Shown in pieces: positions 23,454 to 27,766 of a DNA stretch of 27,766 nucleotides. Positions within the stretch are counted from its first letter, which is position 1, and each line of letters opens with the position of its first letter. Below the pieces are notes generated by a model. That model searched no databases, was not told the DNA's origin, and saw nothing but the letters and a program-made list of their open reading frames with translations. This stretch comes from UBA6821 sp044236545 (GTDB taxonomy: Bacteria > Verrucomicrobiota > Verrucomicrobiia > Chthoniobacterales > UBA6821): NCBI GenBank assembly GCA_044236545.1, contig JBIIGI010000027.1, positions 1 to 27,766 on the forward strand. The letters run 5' to 3'. Made by a program: the position numbers and the translations under genes.

Positions 23454-24336
23454 GGAGCCCTTGGGCGAGTTCCATGAGAAGGGACCCCGAACCGCCGGGG
23501 AGGCCCCCGCTGCGTGAGATTGCCTGATCAAGGTGACGGAGCCCGCGCTCGCGGGCCGTGGCGAGGGCGCCCCGGAAGTCACCCTGTCCGGAGGCCTTGA
23601 GTGCCAGCACGGCATTGACCGCACGGGAGCGCTCATCCTGGTCGACGTCTTCCATGTCATCAGCGATCTGGTAACCGATGGCGAAGTCTTCCGCAGCGCA
23701 TCGGGCCTCCGCGATCCATTCGCGTTTTCCGGAAACGAGAAGCGCCATCTCGATCGGCAGGCTCAGGAGGGAGCCTGATTTTCCCGCTGCGATACTCCCG
23801 TAAACATCCATGTCCAGAAGGGCATCCCCGGTCGGGTTCAGTTCGGCGCATTGCCCGGCGATCACGACCGAAGTGCGTTCATGAACCAGGAGCAAAAGAT
23901 CGGGCAGCATGGCTGCGTTGCTGAAATGCGCGAGGGCGGCGTAGGAGGCGGAGACAAGCAGGTCTCCCGCGCAGATGGCGATGTGATCGCCGTAGGCGGC
24001 GCAGACGGTTTTCACGCCGCGCCTGCACTGCTCGCGGTCCTGAAGATCGTCGTGAATCAGGGAGGCGTTGTGCAGCAGTTCCACGCACGAGGCGATGGTG
24101 ACGGCGTCGGAGTCCGTGAGACCGAGTGACTTTCCGGAATAGAGGGCGAGCCGCGCGCGGACACGCTGACCCCCGGAGGCGAGGTGATAGGCCGCCGCTC
24201 CCGCGGCGTCCGAGAGACTCTCCTGCTCCCGCTCGCGTTCGGGATGGATGAGGTCCATCATCCGGCTTTCCACGAGATCGATAAGATCCCCGGCGTGCCC
24301 GACGCCCGAAGCGCATGGGGTAACTGAGGGAAGCAT
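23440..24336 (-). CDS. crtE: Polyprenyl (geranylgeranyl) diphosphate synthase
   Basis: The 298-residue trans-prenyltransferase makes the C20 diphosphate used by CrtB. The first aspartate-rich motif is DDLQD (96-100, in SLIHDDLQDREQCRRG); it is the short DDxxD form rather than the DDxxxxD common in bacterial FPP/GGPP synthases. The second is DDMED (226-230, in GYQIADDMEDVDQD). ASGGQRVRARLAL is the usual substrate region. The ATG at 24336 gives a normal length; the upstream open frame has no family similarity. Chain length (C15 or C20) cannot be proved by reading, but the operon demands C20. It lies 97 bases after the rhodopsin gene, across a strong hairpin. Confidence 0.92.
   Translation of the reverse strand: MLPSVTPCASGVGHAGDLIDLVESRMMDLIHPEREREQESLSDAAGAAAYHLASGGQRVRARLALYSGKSLGLTDSDAVTIASCVELLHNASLIHDDLQDREQCRRGVKTVCAAYGDHIAICAGDLLVSASYAALAHFSNAAMLPDLLLLVHERTSVVIAGQCAELNPTGDALLDMDVYGSIAAGKSGSLLSLPIEMALLVSGKREWIAEARCAAEDFAIGYQIADDMEDVDQDERSRAVNAVLALKASGQGDFRGALATARERGLRHLDQAISRSGGLPGGSGSLLMELAQGLRDRL
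23458..23462 (-). promoter_or_regulatory. Shine-Dalgarno AAGGG for crtI
   Basis: AAGGG within the 3' end of crtE, five bases from the GTG at 23453. It decides the crtI start against the longer open frame and supports a 14-base crtE/crtI overlap. Confidence 0.65.
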
Positions 24337-24385
24337 GGGATAGTCCGGAGAGGGTGTTCTAGAGGGTTTAATTGAGGTTCGGGTT

Positions 24386-24417
24386 GCTCCGTGTGCCTTT
24401 GTTGAGGCACACGAAGC
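24386..24417 (-). terminator. Strong intercistronic hairpin between rhodopsin and crtE
   Basis: A 13-base-pair stem with one G-U pair and a six-base loop; the inner eight pairs GTGTGCCT/AGGCACAC are perfect. It begins 17 bases past the rhodopsin stop and ends about 50 bases before crtE. No T run follows on the transcribed strand, so it looks like a processing, stabilising or partial-termination element rather than a full intrinsic terminator. Confidence 0.7.
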
Positions 24418-24433
24418 CGGGCCCGACCGGGTA

Positions 24434-25231
24434 CTAATGCTTGTGTGATTCCGTCTCGCTGACGGCTGCCGTCCAGATGATGACGCCGAAGGCGATCTTA
24501 TTGAGGACATCGGCTAGGTTGTAGGCGATGTTCAGCCCCTTCATGCTCTCCTCGGGATTGTTGCCGGTGAGGTATCCGACGTAGTAGCCGATGGGATAGA
24601 TGGCCCAACCGAAGGTGACGATCAGGCGCATCAGCCTGAAAGCGGACTGGACCGATGGAGGCGCCTCACTTGCATTGATGCGGCTCGCCTCACCGAGGAA
24701 GATTTCAAAGAGGATGAAGGCCCAGCCGAGCATTCCGATGATGAATGCCGGCATGACACCCATGTAGTGGGCCTCGCCGAGGTATCCACCGATCAACATG
24801 ACCAGGGTGCCGATGATGAGGCGCCAGAAGACCCCCGCGGGCACTTTGGTAATGGCAGAGAGGATCAGGTAAAACTCGACCATCAGGAGCGGCACGGTGA
24901 TGAGCCAATCAATGTATCGGTAGACCGTGGGGGTCTCGCCGGTTGTGACCCAGACCTCGCGCATGTAGAAGTAGTGGACGGCGGCGACCAGGGTCACCAA
25001 ACCGGAGACCGTCAGGGATGTTTTCCACTTCCCGGCAACTCGCTGAGTCTCCAGGAAGAAGAAGGCTGTCGCGGCGATCAGTGCCATTGAGATCAGCCAG
25101 AACGACATTCCGACAAAGTCGTTTGATTTGAGGACGACACCGGATGAGGCGTGGACTTGACTCGGCACAAGCAGGACCATCATGGCCGGTATCGAGATCT
25201 TGGTGACTAGGGATTTCAGGTTCATGTTCAT
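24434..25231 (-). CDS. Proton-pumping rhodopsin (proteorhodopsin-like)
   Basis: This 265-residue seven-helix retinal protein pumps protons outward in light. A cleavable signal peptide ends at about residue 28 (SQVHA). Helix C holds the DTE motif of proton pumps: D108 (Schiff base counter-ion), T112 and E119 (proton donor) in RYIDWLITVPLLMVEFYLIL. H86 corresponds to proteorhodopsin His75. K245 in YNLADVLNKIAFG binds retinal. L116 equals Leu105 of green-absorbing proteorhodopsin. F163 occupies the site that is Gly in antenna-binding xanthorhodopsins. The ATG at 25231 precedes a second Met at 25225. It is the first gene of the rhodopsin-crtE-I-B-Y-blh run, which supplies its retinal. Confidence 0.97.
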   Translation of the reverse strand: MNMNLKSLVTKISIPAMMVLLVPSQVHASSGVVLKSNDFVGMSFWLISMALIAATAFFFLETQRVAGKWKTSLTVSGLVTLVAAVHYFYMREVWVTTGETPTVYRYIDWLITVPLLMVEFYLILSAITKVPAGVFWRLIIGTLVMLIGGYLGEAHYMGVMPAFIIGMLGWAFILFEIFLGEASRINASEAPPSVQSAFRLMRLIVTFGWAIYPIGYYVGYLTGNNPEESMKGLNIAYNLADVLNKIAFGVIIWTAAVSETESHKH

Positions 25232-25624
25232 GGGGGTTGGTTTTTTTTCTTCTGGGGTTTTTTCTTGGGTTGCGGGTTTACTGCGGTGATCGGGATGCCG
25301 GTGCGGCGGAGAAAAAGTGCGCCGATGTTCGTGGCGCAGGGCTTCCGGACGGAAGCAAGGGGAACGCATCGGGAAAAAAGGCCACCCCTGTCCCGCTGCA
25401 AGCACAAGCGGGAGCGCGTGAAAAAAGAAGTGCTATCATGGTTAGGGGAATACCGATGCCAGCAAGTCAACCTTTGCTGTCATACAATATCCATGTCAAC
25501 TATTTTTTCCCGCGCGGCGGAATCCCGGTGGGGGATTCTTCGTGACGCTCCCGGGCTCCCGGCTCCGGCTCCTCGCAACTTGGAGCATCATCTTTTTAAT
25601 CGGTCGACGAATAATGGACTGCAA
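25232..25624 (-). promoter_or_regulatory. Upstream region of the rhodopsin operon
   Basis: No gene is supported in this 393-base stretch. On the minus strand the last 35 bases before the start are purine-rich with long A runs. Further up, TTGACA (25499-25494) and TTGACT (25470-25465) are 29 bases apart, both resembling sigma-70 -35 boxes, but no convincing -10 box was found at 16-18 bases from either. A seven-base stem GAATCCC/GGGATTC lies at 25520-25538. A leader of about 230 bases is implied if these boxes are used. Confidence 0.3.
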
Positions 25625-25829
25625 TGATCAATATGGAACTCAGGAAGAGAGGAAAGGAGAGTTAAAGGAAGGCTGAGAAGGTTAATCCATAAAGGCTCTG
25701 CAAGTGGTTTTGTATCGGCAAATCCGCAACCCAGCTCATATTGGCAAAGTTGGCATCTCCTCGCGGTTTCACATTGATGAGTTATCTTCAGCGGCTTTTT
25801 TCTGAGTTCCTGAGTTCCATATTCAATCT
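25625..25829. mobile_element. Dispersed repeat family 2, copy 3 (MITE-like)
   Basis: A 205-base element whose left end ATCAATATGGAACTCAGGAA and right end (opposite strand) TTGAATATGGAACTCAGGAA are inverted copies of each other and of the ends at 14254-14405 and 15507-15658. The interior is longer than in the other two copies and non-coding. It lies between the rhodopsin operon upstream region and the 3' end of the lipoprotein hydrolase gene. Confidence 0.75.
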
Positions 25830-25869
25830 CTCTGATGATTCTCTCCGCGGCTCTGCCGCTCTGCGCGAT

Positions 25870-27561
25870 CTATCGCTGATTTTTAGATCCCGATGGAGGA
25901 GCCTCAGCGTTCAGCTTGAGAATCCGGGCAACCTCGTCAAAGGCCTTGGGATTCTGATGGGCGCTATGATCGCTCGGGACGATGCACTCCGACTGCGCCC
26001 CCTCCATGTGGGAGCTCCAGTAGGGGACGACGCCGTCCGATGAGTTGGGAGTATCGCCCTTGCCCCGGTCTCCCTGGATCGTGTGATGCGGAATGCCCGG
26101 CACGATCGGGATCTGGTTGATCATCCGGACGAAGCGGTTCTTCGGTGAGAGGGTGTCGATGCTGTTCGGAGCTCGCTTGAGTTTGAGGTCATTGGCCTGG
26201 AACGTGGTGATCTTGAGGGCGTCGTTTCCCGCAAGTAGGAGCTTCCTGGGCGTTTGGATCAGCATTGATCCGATCCTTCCGATGGAGATCGTCGCGATCT
26301 CGCTTCCCTTCAGCGGCGCCGCGATGAAGATCGCCCTGCCGATTTCGGGGCGATGTTTGAAGATCAGGGCGTCCGTGTAGATCTTCTTCGAGGATGCGGG
26401 GAACTTGGTCTCCGCGGGGGTCTTGTTGAACAGCAGCTTCCAGAGGTTATCGCCCGTGTCGGTCATCAGGAGGCGGCTGATGCATCCTCCCATGCTGTGG
26501 CCGATCACGACCATCGGCCGGTGGGTGGGATACCGGCGCTCCGCATCATCCAGCTTCTCCCTGAGAATGGCGGCCGAGTGGGGATAGGGATATCCCGAGG
26601 GGTAGCTGTAGAACCAGAACTGGTAATTGCGCCGGATCTCGGGATCGCTGCGGAGCTTGATGATCATCGGGGCCCAGGTGGAGGGCGAGTCCATCAGCCC
26701 GTGGATGACAAGCACCACCGCCTTGTTCGGATTGTAGGCATCCAGACGGGCGAGCTGCGCCGTCTCCGCATATTTCTCGGGGAAGAGCATGCGCTCCAGC
26801 TTTGGCGCCTGGGGCCCGGCGCTTGCTAGCATGACGGCCAGGGGGACGGTGAAGTCGGCGGCGAGATCCATGGTGCGGCCATCGATGGAAACGGTCTCCT
26901 TCTCCAGCGGATCCTCGAAGGCAAGCACGCAGCGGTTCCCCTGAAAGCGCGCCACCGCCGTCACGCCGTAGTAGATCCGCTTGGTGAGATAATTCGTCCG
27001 CCACTCCTTGTTGGGCTCCCTGCCCACCGCGACGACAGGCGCCCCGATGCCGGGCCGGGTCACGCGCTCCTTCACATAGTCCCCGCCGATGGTGAATTGA
27101 TCGGCCGGCGTGAACTTGTAGAGCGCGGGATTCCACATCGGACGGGGATCGCGCTTGTGCGTGAGAAGGAGGGTACCGTTGGCCGTCGGCACGGCGAGCG
27201 GCTTTGTCCAAGGGTCGAGTTTCGAGTGGCTGATGATTCCCACCATGCGCGCCACCGCAAAGTTGTAATCGTGCAGGGCGACCGCGTCGTTGGGGTTTGC
27301 CTTGAGGGCGGCAAGCGCCCCCTGCGCCGCCTGCATGTTCTCACCGAGGGCCGCGAGGGGATTCACCCGGACATGGCTCAGGGCATGGCGAATCATCTCC
27401 TCCGCCTTGGAGGCCGGCGATGGCTTGCCCGGTGCCGCAGTCGAGGTGAGCGGCTTGAAGGAGGGAACCCGTTCCTTGATCGTGGCCTCGGTGGCGCATC
27501 CTGCGAGAGCCACGGACAAGACCATCAGGAATGCAAAACGCGGGGTGGGGTAACTCTTCAT
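25870..27561 (-). CDS. Lipoprotein alpha/beta hydrolase
   Basis: This 563-residue protein has a lipoprotein signal peptide with lipobox LAGC (Cys22), so it is anchored to a membrane facing the periplasm. The first 270 or so residues are of unknown function. An alpha/beta-hydrolase domain follows: oxyanion region VLVIHGLMDSP (284-293), nucleophile elbow GHSMGG (354-359, Ser356), Asp509 in SSDGVVPYWSS and His532 in SDHSAH as the probable triad. The sequence around the elbow resembles PGAP1-like lipase/esterases. Substrate is unknown; a lipid or ester is likely. It is monocistronic, with no clear Shine-Dalgarno, and lies upstream of a repeat element. Confidence 0.85.
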   Translation of the reverse strand: MKSYPTPRFAFLMVLSVALAGCATEATIKERVPSFKPLTSTAAPGKPSPASKAEEMIRHALSHVRVNPLAALGENMQAAQGALAALKANPNDAVALHDYNFAVARMVGIISHSKLDPWTKPLAVPTANGTLLLTHKRDPRPMWNPALYKFTPADQFTIGGDYVKERVTRPGIGAPVVAVGREPNKEWRTNYLTKRIYYGVTAVARFQGNRCVLAFEDPLEKETVSIDGRTMDLAADFTVPLAVMLASAGPQAPKLERMLFPEKYAETAQLARLDAYNPNKAVVLVIHGLMDSPSTWAPMIIKLRSDPEIRRNYQFWFYSYPSGYPYPHSAAILREKLDDAERRYPTHRPMVVIGHSMGGCISRLLMTDTGDNLWKLLFNKTPAETKFPASSKKIYTDALIFKHRPEIGRAIFIAAPLKGSEIATISIGRIGSMLIQTPRKLLLAGNDALKITTFQANDLKLKRAPNSIDTLSPKNRFVRMINQIPIVPGIPHHTIQGDRGKGDTPNSSDGVVPYWSSHMEGAQSECIVPSDHSAHQNPKAFDEVARILKLNAEAPPSGSKNQR

Positions 27562-27645
27562 GGGTGGTGACTTTGGCGTTCGTCAATCTGTCAGGCAATA
27601 CTTGAAAAAGAGCCCCTTTTGGAGCGATGCAAGAAGGGAGAGGGA

Positions 27646-27670
27646 GTGTAAAAATGTTTCTGTAAATTGG
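27646..27670. repeat. Putative IS terminal inverted repeat (left end)
   Basis: Matches the inverted sequence at 94-118 at 22 of 25 positions (core ATGTTTCTGTAAA). In this orientation it would be the left end of an element extending beyond the right edge of the window. The 96 bases that follow contain no start codon or transposase-like frame. Confidence 0.5.
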
Positions 27671-27690
27671 AAGAGCGCGACGTCCTTGAA

Positions 27691-27762
27691 GGAGCCCCCT
27701 CTGGGGTGACGGAGAGAGGCGAAGCGTAGCGAGCCGAACGCAGTGACCCTAGGGGGGGCTGC
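27691..27762. repeat. Imperfect inverted repeat at the window edge
   Basis: Arms of 20 bases at 27691-27710 and 27743-27762 pair at 16 positions (AGCCCCC and GGGGGCT ends, GGGT/ACCC inside), around a 32-base loop that itself contains GCGAAGCGTAGCGAGC. It lies directly inside the putative IS end, is non-coding as far as visible, and could be a structured IS leader or an unrelated repeat. Confidence 0.4.
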
Positions 27763-27766
27763 CGCC

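Noticed and set aside
24337..24510. Longer N-terminus for CrtE (58 extra codons)
   Set aside because: The extension is Ser/Arg/Pro-rich, overlaps the rhodopsin 3' end and the hairpin, and has no family similarity.
25465..25499. A complete sigma-70 promoter for the rhodopsin operon
   Set aside because: Two TTGAC boxes are present but no -10 hexamer lies at the proper distance from either, so only a weak regional call is made.
1..27766. CRISPR arrays, tRNA or rRNA genes
   Set aside because: No regularly spaced short direct repeats and no cloverleaf or rRNA-like stretch were recognised by eye; a covariance-model scan would be decisive.

Overview
The window reads as chromosomal DNA of a GC-rich Gram-negative bacterium, most probably a member of the Verrucomicrobiota or a close PVC relative. 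The main clue is a prepilin whose C-terminus carries the H-X9-DG signature typical of that superphylum. It sits beside a small RRM protein, a 6-phosphofructokinase of the mixed-substrate type, and exported or lipid-anchored proteins that imply an outer membrane. No rRNA, tRNA or CRISPR array was seen. The phylum call is an inference from gene families, not from a marker gene.

Layout. 1-650: remains of IS256-type insertion sequences, one apparently inserted into another. 655-930: a dispersed repeat (family 1, copy A) and a 7-bp tandem repeat. 934-4253: a PAP2 phosphatase, then a minus-strand operon dac-pfkA-apt (penicillin-binding-type carboxypeptidase, phosphofructokinase, adenine salvage). 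4356-4750: repeat copy B. 4753-6598: a translationally coupled queF-queC-queE operon for the queuosine precursor, divergent from an AsmA-like membrane protein. 8253-8527: repeat copy C, which runs into the 3' end of miaA. 8476-10061: rrm-miaA operon. 10393-10717: a separate terminal-inverted-repeat element. 10827-12463: an anchored protein with an STN-like domain followed by an H-X9-DG prepilin. 12564-14206: plsY-gpsA (phospholipid synthesis). 14254-15658: exported msrB and an MTH1-like Nudix hydrolase, bracketed by two copies of a second dispersed repeat (family 2). 15737-18909: ppk1 and an Lnb/DUF4105 membrane protein.

18927-25231 is the most striking part: six genes on the minus strand in the order proton-pumping rhodopsin, crtE, crtI, crtB, crtY, blh, all but the first junction overlapping. 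Together they encode everything from C15/C20 prenyl diphosphate through phytoene, lycopene and beta-carotene to retinal, plus the opsin that uses it, so this is a self-contained phototrophy cassette. A strong hairpin separates the opsin gene from the carotenoid genes. A third family-2 repeat (25625-25829) lies upstream of it, followed by a lipoprotein alpha/beta hydrolase (25870-27561).

The right edge (27646-27670) carries a 25-base motif that matches, in inverted orientation, the IS end at 94-118. Both window edges may therefore lie in copies of one insertion sequence. The core metabolic genes look ordinary. The novelty lies in three families of small inverted-repeat elements and in the compact rhodopsin/retinal operon.
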